Below, in pieces: positions 7,498 through 17,100 of a stretch of DNA of 64,000 nucleotides. The notes beneath the pieces were generated by a model. That model had not been told where the DNA came from. It saw nothing but the letters and a program-made list of their open reading frames with translations, and searched no databases. The DNA comes from JAVKSL01 sp039583695 (GTDB lineage: Bacteria; Actinomycetota; Acidimicrobiia; Acidimicrobiales; JAJPHD01): positions 1-64,000 of the forward strand of contig JAVKSL010000005.1 of NCBI GenBank assembly GCA_039583695.1. Direction: 5' to 3'. Made by a program: the position numbers and the translations under genes. Each line of letters begins with the position of its first letter. Position 1 is the stretch's first letter.

Positions 7498-8019
7498 GTG
7501 GCCGAAGACGAGACAAGCACGTTGCTAGAGCTGTACAAGACGGCGGTAGAGATGGCCGATCGGGTGTCGGCTCGTCGAGCCGGCGCCAACAGCTTCTTCG
7601 TGACGCTCAACACCGCGCTAGCCGCCATCGTCGGAATCGTGAGCGCCGCGCGGAAGCCGCCGCCGTACGGGAACCTTCCTTCCTTCGACGCTTTCGGGCT
7701 ATGTGTGACCGCAGCCGCGGGCATCGTCCTGGCGATGGTGTGGTGGGCGCTCCTGAGGTACTACCGGCGCCTGAGCCGGGCCAAATGGGACGTAATCAAC
7801 CGCCTAGAGACGCGGCTCCCGGCCAGCCCGTTCACGGATGAGTGGGCGGAGCTGCACCCCAAGGAGGCCGCTGGCGGCGCTCAGCCGGCGGGGAAAGGAC
7901 GACGGGGTAACCTCCGGCTCCGGGTCACGCACCGGGAGGCGACCGTGGTCGAGCAAGTAGTTCCCTTCGTGTTCGTGGTGCTCTACGTCATCCTGGCCAT
8001 CGAAGTAGTGGTGCAGTGA
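7498..8019 (+). CDS. Small membrane protein downstream of the TIR pair (candidate effector)
   Basis: 173 residues from GTG 7498. An amphipathic N-terminal helix (ELYKTAVEMADRVSARRAGA) leads into hydrophobic segments at about 33-51, 66-88 and 150-172. A soluble loop of about 60 residues, charged and Gly/Ala-rich, separates the last two. The N-terminal pattern recalls families annotated as RipA-type octameric membrane proteins and, more loosely, SLATT-type two-helix effectors found in nucleotide-signal immune systems. These are recollections, not searches. I see no SLOG, Macro or SIR2 domain of the kind present in known ThsA effectors. The stop overlaps the ATG of the next gene (TGATG). Confidence 0.6.
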   Translation: MAEDETSTLLELYKTAVEMADRVSARRAGANSFFVTLNTALAAIVGIVSAARKPPPYGNLPSFDAFGLCVTAAAGIVLAMVWWALLRYYRRLSRAKWDVINRLETRLPASPFTDEWAELHPKEAAGGAQPAGKGRRGNLRLRVTHREATVVEQVVPFVFVVLYVILAIEVVVQ

Positions 8020-8477
8020 TGTATCTCGACGAGCTGGCCGAGGCCATAAGGCAGGCCGTCCCATCGGCGGCGCTGCCGGACGGTGATACGTTTTCCCTGT
8101 TCAGGGTGTATGCCGTTCTGCTCCTCGCCAAAGGTNNNNNNNNNNNNNNNNNNNNNNNNNNNNNNNNNNNNNNNNNNNNNNNNNNNNNNNNNNNNNNNNN
8201 NNNNNNNNNNNNNNNNNNNNNNNNNNNNNNNNNNNTCCCATCGGCGGCGCTGCCGGACGGTGATACGTTTTCCCTGTTCAGGGTGTATGCCGTTCTGCTC
8301 CTCGCCAAAGGTGAGCAGGTCACGCGTGGCGATGTCCACAACGCTTGGGTCGCATGGATGGCCGGACAGGACGGAGACCATGAGTCCCTAGTCCCATTTG
8401 TCGGTCTCGACGCCGCTACCCAGGCGGAGGACTCTCCATACATGGAGGCGATCCGGACTGTCGCCCGCTCACACTGA
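8019..8477 (+). CDS. Small conserved protein (DUF7701-like), interrupted by an assembly gap
   Basis: The frame starts at ATG 8019, overlapping the previous stop, and ends at 8477. It is interrupted by 100 N whose two sides repeat the same 77 bp in frame. With the duplicate collapsed, the product is about 93 residues, beginning MYLDELAEAIRQAVP. It continues through LPDGDTFSLFRVYAVLLLAKG and DVHNAWVAWM to a QAEDSPYMEAIRTVAR end. I associate this pattern with an uncharacterised small family (DUF7701 in my memory) found near defence genes. It is fully acidic/helical with no membrane segment. Coupling to the membrane protein suggests a shared function. Confidence 0.6.
   Translation: MYLDELAEAIRQAVPSAALPDGDTFSLFRVYAVLLLAKGXXXXXXXXXXXXXXXXXXXXXXXXXXXXXXXXXXPSAALPDGDTFSLFRVYAVLLLAKGEQVTRGDVHNAWVAWMAGQDGDHESLVPFVGLDAATQAEDSPYMEAIRTVARSH
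8059..8312. repeat. 77-bp duplicate flanking a 100-N scaffold gap
   Basis: Bases 8059-8135 and 8236-8312 are identical, and exactly 100 N lie between them. A 77-base identical overlap at two contig ends joined by a fixed 100-N spacer is what a short-read assembler using 77-mers plus a scaffolder would leave. The most likely true sequence has one copy and no gap. An alternative is a real tandem repeat longer than the reads. Confidence 0.85.
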
Positions 8478-8586
8478 CGACGGACCGGCTGTGCAACGCG
8501 CGCCTTCGAGCTCTCGGAGAGCAAACGCCCGGCTACTTTGCAGGGATGACCGGCCCGTAGCGAAGCGAAGGGTCGGTCGCCGGGGG

Positions 8587-8606
8587 TCCGGGGGCTGGCC
8601 CCCGGA
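8587..8606. other. GC-rich hairpin before the helicase gene
   Basis: The sequence tccgggggc, a two-base centre, then gcccccgga forms a 9-bp-arm inverted repeat whose last base is the A of the ATG at 8606. No T-run follows, so it is not a standard terminator. It could mask the ATG, or it could mean that the true helicase start lies further downstream. Confidence 0.4.
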
Positions 8607-11452
8607 TGCCAAGTTTGGGCCGACTTTCGGACCTCCTGCCGAGTGGCAGCCGAACTGGGAGGTCGTACGCTGGGGCGATCAACTCCACCGGCCAACGACG
8701 ACAGGCTCCCGACCTCGAGGGCGACGCCCTGGCCGCGGTTCGACACAGGGGCAGTCACCTCCAGATCATTGCCGCCGCCGGGTCGGGCAAGACTGAGGTC
8801 GTCGCCCAGCGGGTGGCGGACCTGCTTGCCGACGGGGTGGCGCCCAGGGGCATCGTGGCCTTCACCTTCACCGATCGGGCCGCCGCCGAGCTGAAGCAGC
8901 GCATAACTGCGCGGGTCGAAGAGCGCCTGGGCACCTCGGCGGTGGACCAGCTGGTAGGCCTGTTCGTGGGCACCATCCACGCCTACTGCTTCCGCCTGCT
9001 CAACCTCCGGGTTCCCCGTTTCGCCACCTACGACGTGCTGGACGACCACCAGCTCACCGCGTTCCTGTCCCGCGAGGCCCACCACCTCGGGTTGAAGGCG
9101 TTCGACCCGAAGGGCCGGTCGCGGCTGTTCGCCGGGATCGAAACGTTTATCAAGAGTGTCGATGTGGTGGAGAACGAGCTGCTGGAACCAGCGTCCATGC
9201 CTGAGCCCTTCCGGGGCGCCCTGGCGTCTTACTACGAAACCCTGGAGCGCTACCGCCTGCTCACCTACGGGCAGCAGGTAGTACGGGCCGTGCGAGAGCT
9301 GGAGCGGCCCGCGCTTGCAGCCGAGATCCACGCCGAGCTGGCGCACCTGATCGTGGATGAGTACCAAGACGTCAACCCGGCCCAGGAGCGCCTGGTGCAC
9401 CTGCTCACCGGCCCGAGTACGGAGCTGTGTGTGGTCGGCGACGACGATCAGGCGATCTACGGCTGGCGCGGCTCCGACGTGGCCAACATCGTGTCTTTCG
9501 TGCAGCGTTACCCGAGCGTCGCCACCTTCGAGGTGGCCACCAACCGCCGCAGCCTCCCCCAGATCGTGGAAGTTGCCAACGCTTTCGCCACCACCATCAG
9601 CGGCCGGCTCGACAAAACCATGGCTCCAGCACGCGCAGCAGAAGGGTCCGGGCCGCAGAGTAGTCTCCCGCAGGTGGTGGCCTGGCGGGCGGCCACCGAG
9701 GCCGAGGAAGCTGGCTGGGTCGCGCAGCTGGTCTTGGACCTCAACGAGAAGGGCGCCCGCTTTTCCGAGATCGCGGTCCTGGTACGGGGTCGTGTCGCCT
9801 ATCCGGCCCTGGTGGAGACCTTTGCCACTTTCGATATCCCTGTCCAGCCCGGAGGCCGCACCGGTCTGTTCAACCAGCCTGAGGCGGTGACACTGGGTAA
9901 AGCCGTCTGCTGGCTCAGCGACATCGAGTGGCGGACCGGCTTCGAGTATGGCAAGAAGGTCACCGACGATGCCATGATGGCCGACTTCGCCCGGGTATTC
10001 ATGCTGGACGATCCGGCAAAGCGCCGGCTCCGGCGTTTCATGGGCGACTGGCGGGATGCGGTCCCCAAAGAGGACCGGGTGGCCAACCTGGTCGGGGAGT
10101 TCTACGAGCTGCTCGCAGTCCTAGGGGTGGACCGATGGGACCTGTCGGACTCATTGGCCCTGAACCGCCTGGGCACCATGGCCCGCTTCTCGGCCCTGTT
10201 GGTCGACTATGAGTCGGTCCGCCGGCGCGCCCGCCCTGATGCCACAGAGTCGACCGAGCAGGTCGGGGGCCAGGACCGGGGCACCTGGTACTACCGCAAC
10301 CTGGCCCTGCACATCGTCAACTACGCGGCGGGGGCCTATGAGGGCTTCGACGGGGAGTCGGTCTCCAACCTGGACGCGGTTGACCTGACCACGGTGCACC
10401 GGGCCAAGGGACTGGAATGGCCGGCCGTCTTCATCCCTTCAGTCACCGCTGGCCGGTTCCCCCCCAGCAAGACCGGCAAGGTCACCGAGCGCCTGGTGCC
10501 GCGCGACGCATTCAACGCTTCACGCTACGAGGGCAGCGACCCCGACGAACGGCGGCTGTTCTACGTCGCACTCACCCGTGCGCGGGACTGGGTGTCGGTC
10601 TCTCATCACCAGCGAGTCAAGACCAACGCCGCGCATCCCAGCGCGTATTGGAGCGCACACGCCGACTTTGAGCTGGCCCCTGGAGACATCGTGGTCCCCG
10701 AGCTTTCGAGCCCGGCGGGCGACCAGGACGAGCCGGTGAGCATCACCTACAGCGAGCTTGCCCAGTTCCTCGACTGCGCCATGGCCTACCGCCTGCGGAC
10801 CCTGCTCGGCTTCATGCCGCGCCTTGCGCCCGAGCTCGGCTACGGCAGGGCGGTCCACCACGTGCTCCAGGCGGTCGCCCTGGCCACTCGGGCCACCGGC
10901 CGGGTCCCCGACCCCGACGCTTTGGAGAAGATCCTCGATGCGAGCTTCTTCCTGCCGACGGCGAACAAGGCTGCCCACCGCCAGCTAAAGACGTCGGCAC
11001 GGGCGCTGGTCGGGCGCTACCTGGCCCAGTACGCCGAGGACCTCCACCGGGTGTGGGAGACCGAGCGGCCTTTTGAGCTGCACCTCGATGGGGTGATCGT
11101 GAGCGGCCGCGCCGATGTGATCCTGGACACCGAGGGCGGGGTGCCCACCGCGCTGGCCATCTTGGATTACAAGACCTCCACCAAGGGCACCGGGCCCGAG
11201 CACGACCTGCAGCTGCAAGTCTATGCCGACGCGGGGTACCGGGAAGGTCTGGATGTTCGCGGGGCTTACGTGCACGATCTCAAGAACGCCCGCCGGGAAC
11301 CGGTCGATGTCGGTGCGTCAGCCATCGAGAGCGCCGAAGCGGTGGTCATCGAGGCCGCGGCACAGATCAGTGCCCGGGAGTTCGCACCCAACCCCGGCCA
11401 GCGTTGTCGGGCCTGCGAGGTGCGCACGGTCTGCCCGGCGGCCAAGCGCTGA
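8606..11452 (+). CDS. UvrD/Rep-family helicase with C-terminal Fe-S PD-(D/E)XK nuclease
   Basis: 948 residues. SF1A helicase motifs appear in order: Walker A AAAGSGKT (about 56-63), motif II VDEYQD (about 250), GDDDQAIYGWRG (about 278), motif V VHRAKGLEWP (about 597) and motif VI FYVALTRAR (about 651). The C-terminal 230 residues form a RecB/Cas4-type nuclease (GRADVILD near 836, ILDYKTS near 851). Four Cys (FLDC near 722 and CRAC-x5-C near 932-941) resemble the Fe-S cage of AddB and Cas4. The product should unwind and degrade DNA, fitting defence or end processing. The start is uncertain, because conserved sequence begins only about 30 residues in. It converges on the R-M genes, with 6 bp between the stops. 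Confidence 0.85.
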   Translation: MPSLGRLSDLLPSGSRTGRSYAGAINSTGQRRQAPDLEGDALAAVRHRGSHLQIIAAAGSGKTEVVAQRVADLLADGVAPRGIVAFTFTDRAAAELKQRITARVEERLGTSAVDQLVGLFVGTIHAYCFRLLNLRVPRFATYDVLDDHQLTAFLSREAHHLGLKAFDPKGRSRLFAGIETFIKSVDVVENELLEPASMPEPFRGALASYYETLERYRLLTYGQQVVRAVRELERPALAAEIHAELAHLIVDEYQDVNPAQERLVHLLTGPSTELCVVGDDDQAIYGWRGSDVANIVSFVQRYPSVATFEVATNRRSLPQIVEVANAFATTISGRLDKTMAPARAAEGSGPQSSLPQVVAWRAATEAEEAGWVAQLVLDLNEKGARFSEIAVLVRGRVAYPALVETFATFDIPVQPGGRTGLFNQPEAVTLGKAVCWLSDIEWRTGFEYGKKVTDDAMMADFARVFMLDDPAKRRLRRFMGDWRDAVPKEDRVANLVGEFYELLAVLGVDRWDLSDSLALNRLGTMARFSALLVDYESVRRRARPDATESTEQVGGQDRGTWYYRNLALHIVNYAAGAYEGFDGESVSNLDAVDLTTVHRAKGLEWPAVFIPSVTAGRFPPSKTGKVTERLVPRDAFNASRYEGSDPDERRLFYVALTRARDWVSVSHHQRVKTNAAHPSAYWSAHADFELAPGDIVVPELSSPAGDQDEPVSITYSELAQFLDCAMAYRLRTLLGFMPRLAPELGYGRAVHHVLQAVALATRATGRVPDPDALEKILDASFFLPTANKAAHRQLKTSARALVGRYLAQYAEDLHRVWETERPFELHLDGVIVSGRADVILDTEGGVPTALAILDYKTSTKGTGPEHDLQLQVYADAGYREGLDVRGAYVHDLKNARREPVDVGASAIESAEAVVIEAAAQISAREFAPNPGQRCRACEVRTVCPAAKR

Positions 11453-11458
11453 GGCACC

Positions 11459-14131
11459 TCAGGTGGAAAAGACCTTCATCACCTCGTCGCCGTAGTCGTT
11501 GATGACCTTGACCGCGATCCGCCCCGTCTCCGGGCGGGGGAAGGCCCGCGACTCGGTGCGGTACAGACTGGCCCAGGCCGCCTCGTCGATGTCCGCACTC
11601 AGGGCGCGCTTGAGGCGGGCGTAGGGGTCCTGTCCACCGGTGAAGTAGCAGTGGCGCACGAAGAATGAATCGCCGTTGTAGTCGGTGTCGATCATCCAAA
11701 GAGCGATCCCCTCGGTGCTGTCGCTGCGCACCTCGCCGGTGGTCGGGTCGTAGACGTCGACGCCCCGGACCTTGACCACCAACTGGCCGTCGGGCATCCC
11801 GACCAGCTCGATGTCGGGTTCACCGAAGACGGTGAACAGGTTGCCCGCGCCGGTCTTTTTCAGCTCCTCGCCCATCACCAGGTCCGCGTTCATGCGCACG
11901 AGCAGTACCGGGACCCTACCCAGCTGGCGCTCAGCGGCCACGTTGGCGAAGCCCTCGTCCGTTGTGTATGCCTCGCCGGTGGCCCCGAGGGCGTTGGGGT
12001 CAAAGGCCATGCCCAGTACGCACAAAAGGTCGATGTCGGCGGCCTTGATGGCCTCGCGGGCCGCGTCCTTGATGAAAGTCGGCCCCACCGTGCCGTACTG
12101 TGGCCCGATCGACAGGCCCACGCGGGCCGGCAGAGAGTCGTTTGCGGGCTCACGGGTGCCGAGCGCTTGGATGCGGGTCCCGGCGTAGGGCTCGACCGCG
12201 TCGAAGACCAGCCGCTCCTTGCGCTTGCCGTTCTGGATGCCGGCCTTGGCCAGATTCGCGAGCACGGTCTGCTCGAAGGTGGGTGCCGCCGGGTCAAGAG
12301 CCGCCTCGCGAACCGAAGCCGGCTCGCCGGTGTTGGCGAAGGCCAGCGAGCGGTGTGGCGACAGACTCTCTGCGGTGAACGGCCCGGGTACCCGGACCCG
12401 CTTGGGGTCCTCGTACGGCTTGTCGTAGAGCAACTCGTACTCGGCGTGGCGGCGGATGGCGGTTTCGATCTCGGCCCGGCTCATTCCCTCGGTGATGTCG
12501 GGGTTGTTGGCAATCGACTTGAGCGTGATGTGCTGCACCCGCTCGTAGACGAAACCGTGACGGATGTCGTTGGTTGGCGCCGCCGGGGCCAGGCGGGTAC
12601 CGGTCAGCGCCTCCTCCCTGCGCCGGCCTTCTGAGGAATCTGCCAGGAGGTAATACGGGAGCCGTGCCCCCATCAAGCGTTGCCGTGCAAGCGCCAGGGC
12701 CACACGGGAGGTGTCGATGGTGATCCAACGCCGCCCCCACTGCTCGGCGACGTATGCGGTGGTCCCCGATCCGCAGGTCGGGTCCAGCACCAGGTCCCCC
12801 GGGTCAGTGGTCAGGAGCATGCAGCGTTCGACGACCTTGGTATTGGTCTGAACGACGTAGACCTTGTCATCCGTGAAGTTACCGGTCCCGGTGTCAGTCC
12901 AGAGATTGGTCCGGACCTGGTAGCCAAAGTCGTCGAGGTAGCGCACGTATTGAATGCTGTTTCGGGCGACGTGGACACGCTCCGCCAAGGCAAGGCGGCT
13001 CATCCCGTCCGGGTAGTTCGCCTTCCAGTGCGATGCGCTCCCTGGCAGGTAGGTCTTCCCCTGGTGTGCGAATGGCTGTGGCTGAGACGCCGGCCCCTGC
13101 GACTGAAGATCCCCAGGCTTATACAGGCGAACATCGGCAGGCAGTGGCGCTTTGCCTCGATGCTCCGATGTGGTCATCCCCCGGTAGGTCCCGTCGGGGA
13201 ACATGAGCCAGCGATAACCCTGGCGGTCAATAGCTTCGGACCACAGTGGGCGAAACTTGAGACACGGCCGGGACTTGGCATACCAGACGAGGTAGTCGCC
13301 CGCCCTTGGCACCGAGCCTGCCTCGGTGAAGCCGCTGGTGGTGACGAATGAGATCAGGCTCACGAAGTTCTCGCTGCCGAAGACCTCGTCCAGGACACAG
13401 CGGACCAGATGGACGTTCTCGTCGCCGATCTGGACAAAGACGGAGCCCGACTCGGTCAGCAGGTCGCGGGCTACCTGGAGGCGGTCGCGCAGGTAACTCA
13501 GGTATGAGCTGACCCCCAGTTCCCAGGTATCGCGAAAGGCCTTGATCTGCTCGACCTCGCGGGTGGCATCCTCGAGCTTTCCGTCCGTCACGTTGCGCTT
13601 GCGTGCCGAGCTCTGCCAGTTGGAGCCGAACTTGATGCCATAAGGGGGGTCCATGTAGATCATCTGGACCTTTCCCCGTAGCGCCTCGCGCTCGCTCAGC
13701 GAGGCCATGACCTGGAGGGAGTCGCCCAGGATCATCCGGTTGGACCAGTTGGCGTCGTGGTGGTAGAAGTCGACCAAGTCCAGCTCCTCCAGGCCGTCGA
13801 AGCCGGCGAACAGGCTGATCTGGTCGCCGCCTGAGTCCGACCCGGTCCGCCGCAGGTCCTCGATCAGGACACGGGGATCGATCTTCTCCTGGATGTAGAT
13901 CGGGGGCGCCTCCACCGTCAGGTCGACCCGGTCCTGGTCGTCCTTGCCCTTCCACACCAGCTGAGGGTCGAGTGTGTGGTCGCGGGGGTACACCAGCTTG
14001 ACCGGAGCTTCGACCTCGGGGGTCACGAACTCGTAGGCATCCGCGGTGGGCAGGTTGGCCCGCTTGTCGGGGTGCACGATGGCCTCTACCGGCGTGGGGC
14101 CCTTGGGTGCCGTGCTCTTGCGGGGGGCCAT
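11459..14131 (-). CDS. mod: Type III-like DNA methyltransferase (Mod)
   Basis: 890 residues from ATG 14131, which lies 7 bp after the res stop; an upstream in-frame extension is not needed. The beta-class amino-methyltransferase order is visible. The catalytic DPPYG lies near residues 160-164 (in QMIYMDPPYGIKFGSNW). The SAM-binding LDPTCGSGTT lies near 448-457, with a long insert between them that should contain target recognition. Such proteins methylate adenine on one strand of an asymmetric site and pair with a Res helicase-nuclease. The C-terminal 300 residues match no motif I recognise. Together with the upstream gene it forms a complete R-M pair on the element. Confidence 0.85.
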   Translation of the reverse strand: MAPRKSTAPKGPTPVEAIVHPDKRANLPTADAYEFVTPEVEAPVKLVYPRDHTLDPQLVWKGKDDQDRVDLTVEAPPIYIQEKIDPRVLIEDLRRTGSDSGGDQISLFAGFDGLEELDLVDFYHHDANWSNRMILGDSLQVMASLSEREALRGKVQMIYMDPPYGIKFGSNWQSSARKRNVTDGKLEDATREVEQIKAFRDTWELGVSSYLSYLRDRLQVARDLLTESGSVFVQIGDENVHLVRCVLDEVFGSENFVSLISFVTTSGFTEAGSVPRAGDYLVWYAKSRPCLKFRPLWSEAIDRQGYRWLMFPDGTYRGMTTSEHRGKAPLPADVRLYKPGDLQSQGPASQPQPFAHQGKTYLPGSASHWKANYPDGMSRLALAERVHVARNSIQYVRYLDDFGYQVRTNLWTDTGTGNFTDDKVYVVQTNTKVVERCMLLTTDPGDLVLDPTCGSGTTAYVAEQWGRRWITIDTSRVALALARQRLMGARLPYYLLADSSEGRRREEALTGTRLAPAAPTNDIRHGFVYERVQHITLKSIANNPDITEGMSRAEIETAIRRHAEYELLYDKPYEDPKRVRVPGPFTAESLSPHRSLAFANTGEPASVREAALDPAAPTFEQTVLANLAKAGIQNGKRKERLVFDAVEPYAGTRIQALGTREPANDSLPARVGLSIGPQYGTVGPTFIKDAAREAIKAADIDLLCVLGMAFDPNALGATGEAYTTDEGFANVAAERQLGRVPVLLVRMNADLVMGEELKKTGAGNLFTVFGEPDIELVGMPDGQLVVKVRGVDVYDPTTGEVRSDSTEGIALWMIDTDYNGDSFFVRHCYFTGGQDPYARLKRALSADIDEAAWASLYRTESRAFPRPETGRIAVKVINDYGDEVMKVFST

Positions 14132-14138
14132 GGGGTGC

Positions 14139-17100
14139 TCAGTCTGCCAGGCCTGTGACCGGCCCGTCGGAGTACAGGCTGTCGATGGCCTCATCCAGCA
14201 TCGAGGCAGCCGCGCTCATGTCAGTGACCTCGGCGAAGCCCCAGCGGCCGAAGCCCTCGTGGTTGTTGACCGCCCGGCACCACTGGTAACGAGCGGTGCT
14301 CGCCTTGGCCGCAGTGGGGCCGGGGGCCTTGCGGCCACCGGAGACCTCGATGATCAGCGTTCGCTCCACCTCGTCGCCGGCCTGGGCCGCCAGCCGGACG
14401 AGGAAGTCAGGGCGGTACTCGTGGGTACGCCCCGCGTGGATGTAGGGGATGTCGAAGCCAAGGTGGTCGTTCTTCACGTAAGCGGCCACCCTAAGGTCAG
14501 CTTCGAGCAGGCCGGCCATGCGCTCTTCCCAGGTGTTGCCCTTGACTCCGTCGAGGACCACCCGATTGACATGGGACTTGGTGGCCTCGATGACGACCTT
14601 GCGGGTGGCGAAGCACACGTCGTCGGTGGAGCCTTCGGGATCGAAGCGGCGAAGCATGGGCTGGAGACTCTCGATTCGGTTTCCCTGTTGCTTGACGATG
14701 GCCCCGAACACCTTTTCGGCCGCCTTGTTCGCTCCCTCGCTGAAAAGGAGCATCCCGACGGTGGTGCCCGGCTCGTAATCGACGCAGGTGCCGAGCCACT
14801 CCCGGGCGATGCCGACTAGCTGGGGGAACAGCCAGGGACACTGCGCTCGGTCGTGAACGGCAAACTGCCGCTGCACCAGGGTCTTGGCGATCTGGTAGGC
14901 CACCTCCTGCGGCCGGGCGTTGCGGAACTCACCCAGCTCCTGCTCCGCCCCTTCGCCGACGACCCCCTCAGTGCGGGTCCACAGAGCTACCAGGTCGTGA
15001 TCGACCCTCAGGCGCGCCTCGGTGTCGAAGGTGACGAATAGCTCCTCGTCGGGCATCTCCACCCGGTAGCCATCCAGCTTGGGGAAGGCGATGCGGAACT
15101 CTTCTCGCTCGGGGAGGGCCTCCACCATCACCGCCGGCGGGCGCGGCGGCGGGGCCGCTATGGCCCGGTCGCTCGGGATGAAGGCGAACGGTACCCCGTA
15201 GACCTCTGCGTACTCCGGCTCGAAGCGGCCCTCCTCGTTCACCGCGTAGCTACGCCGGCGAAGCCCCCGCCCGATGACCTGCTCGCACAGCAACTGGCTG
15301 CCGAAGCGGCGGATGCCGAGGATGTGGGTCACAGTGTTGGCGTCCCAACCCTCGGTGAGCATGGCCACCGACACCACCGCCCGGACCCGCTCGCCGAGGT
15401 GGTCCCGCTTGCCGACCGTGTTCATCACCTCCCGGAGCAGGTCCTCGTCGGTGAGCCGCTCCACGTCGGCTCCGGGGTTGCGCCGGCGCATCTCGGACTT
15501 GAAGGCGTCGATCTCGCGGGCCGCGGCGCGCTTGAAGTCAGCGCTCATGGCCTCGCCCGATTCCAGCTGGGCCGAGTCGATCAGCATGGTGCGCTGGTGG
15601 GTGACCCACGAGCCGCCCTCCACATTGGATAGCAGGCGCAGCGCTCCCGGTCGCAGCACCGTGGCGCCGTCGGAGCCCTCGACCTCGCCACCCGCGATCC
15701 AATCATAGACCAGCTTGGAGACCACCGTGTTGGGACACACGACGATGAAGACCGGGGGTGGCTCGCCCAGGCCGGCAAGCTCGGCCTCATAGCGGGCGTA
15801 GGCGGCCTCATAGCTGCGGTACAGGCTGTGCAGAGCCCCCTCCAGCGCCACCGGGGGCACCCAGTGGGTTCCCGGCTCGGCCCGCTTGGAGGCTCGCTTG
15901 GGCAGCTGGCCCCCAATCTGGTCCCACAGGTGCAGGTAGACGACCGCCTTGTCCCCGGCGTCGTCGTCTACGGGGATGCGGGGAAGCTTCACGATCCCCG
16001 ACTCGATGGCGTCGATGAGCGAGAAGTCACTCACCACCCAGGGGAAGATGTACCCCTCGTTATAGCCCGAGCCCGACAGGTAGAACGGCGTGGCGGACAG
16101 GTCATAGACCGCCTTGATCCCGACCCGGCTCTTGACCGCCCGCAGGCCGTTGAACCAAACCCTGGCACCCCGGTTGCGCTCCCGGGCTTCGGGGTCCGGC
16201 TCGTCAGCCTCCTCCAAGGGGCGGTCCTGGTAACAGTGGTGCGCCTCGTCGTTGAACACCACCACGTCGCCTTTGGGTCCCAAGCCGACGTCTCGCAGCA
16301 CCCTGGCGACCATCTCGGGTGTGGTCTCGACAAACGGGTCAGCTGCCTTGCCGGCAGTGAGCAGTTTGCGGGTGTTGGAGGCTACCCCCTTGAGCTCCTT
16401 GGCGTCTTTGAGCAAGAAGGCGTGGTAGTTGGTGATCGCCACCTGCGCCTGGCGAAGCCCCCCCCAGAACTCGGCAGGCACCAGATCGCGCATCTGGTAG
16501 TAGTTGCCCTCGTCCTCGGGGTGTAGCACCCGCAGGCGGTCCCTGATGGTGATTCCGGGGGTGACCACCAAGAAGCGTTTGGCGAAGCGAGCGTCGCTCG
16601 GGGTGGCCACCTTGTTGAGGGTCTGCCAGGCGATGAGCATGGCCATCACCACGGTCTTGCCCGCCCCGGTGGCCATCTTGATACCCACCCGGGGCAGCCC
16701 GCCGTTGTGAAGGGCATTCTGAGGGGCCAGGCGGTCCCGAAGGTCTGGGTAGCCGTGGCGGCCAGCCACCTCGGCCAGGAAGATCGCCGTCTCTGCCGCC
16801 TCGCGCTGGCAGAACAGGACGGGGTCGTCCCGCTTGGGAGGTCGGGCCGCCCAGTACTGCAACAGCTTGCGGGTGACTGGCGTCACCCACGGGTAACCCC
16901 GGCCTCGCCACAGGTCCACCTGGTGGCGAACCGAGTTGACTAGGTCGTTCTTTACCCGACGCTCGCCGGTGGCATCGAAGTCCAGCGTCTGTTGGGTCCC
17001 AGAGCCGTGGCCCTTCTTGGTGAGCGGCACCGGGATGAACGATTCGCTGGGGCGCCGCCCGGCAACCAGCTCCCCCGTGGGTCCCTTCGGCCCGATCTCG

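Noticed and set aside
14132..14194. Longer N-terminus for the methyltransferase
   Set aside because: The extension overlaps the res 3' end and shows no conserved character; ATG 14131 sits 7 bp after the res stop, which is the normal spacing here.
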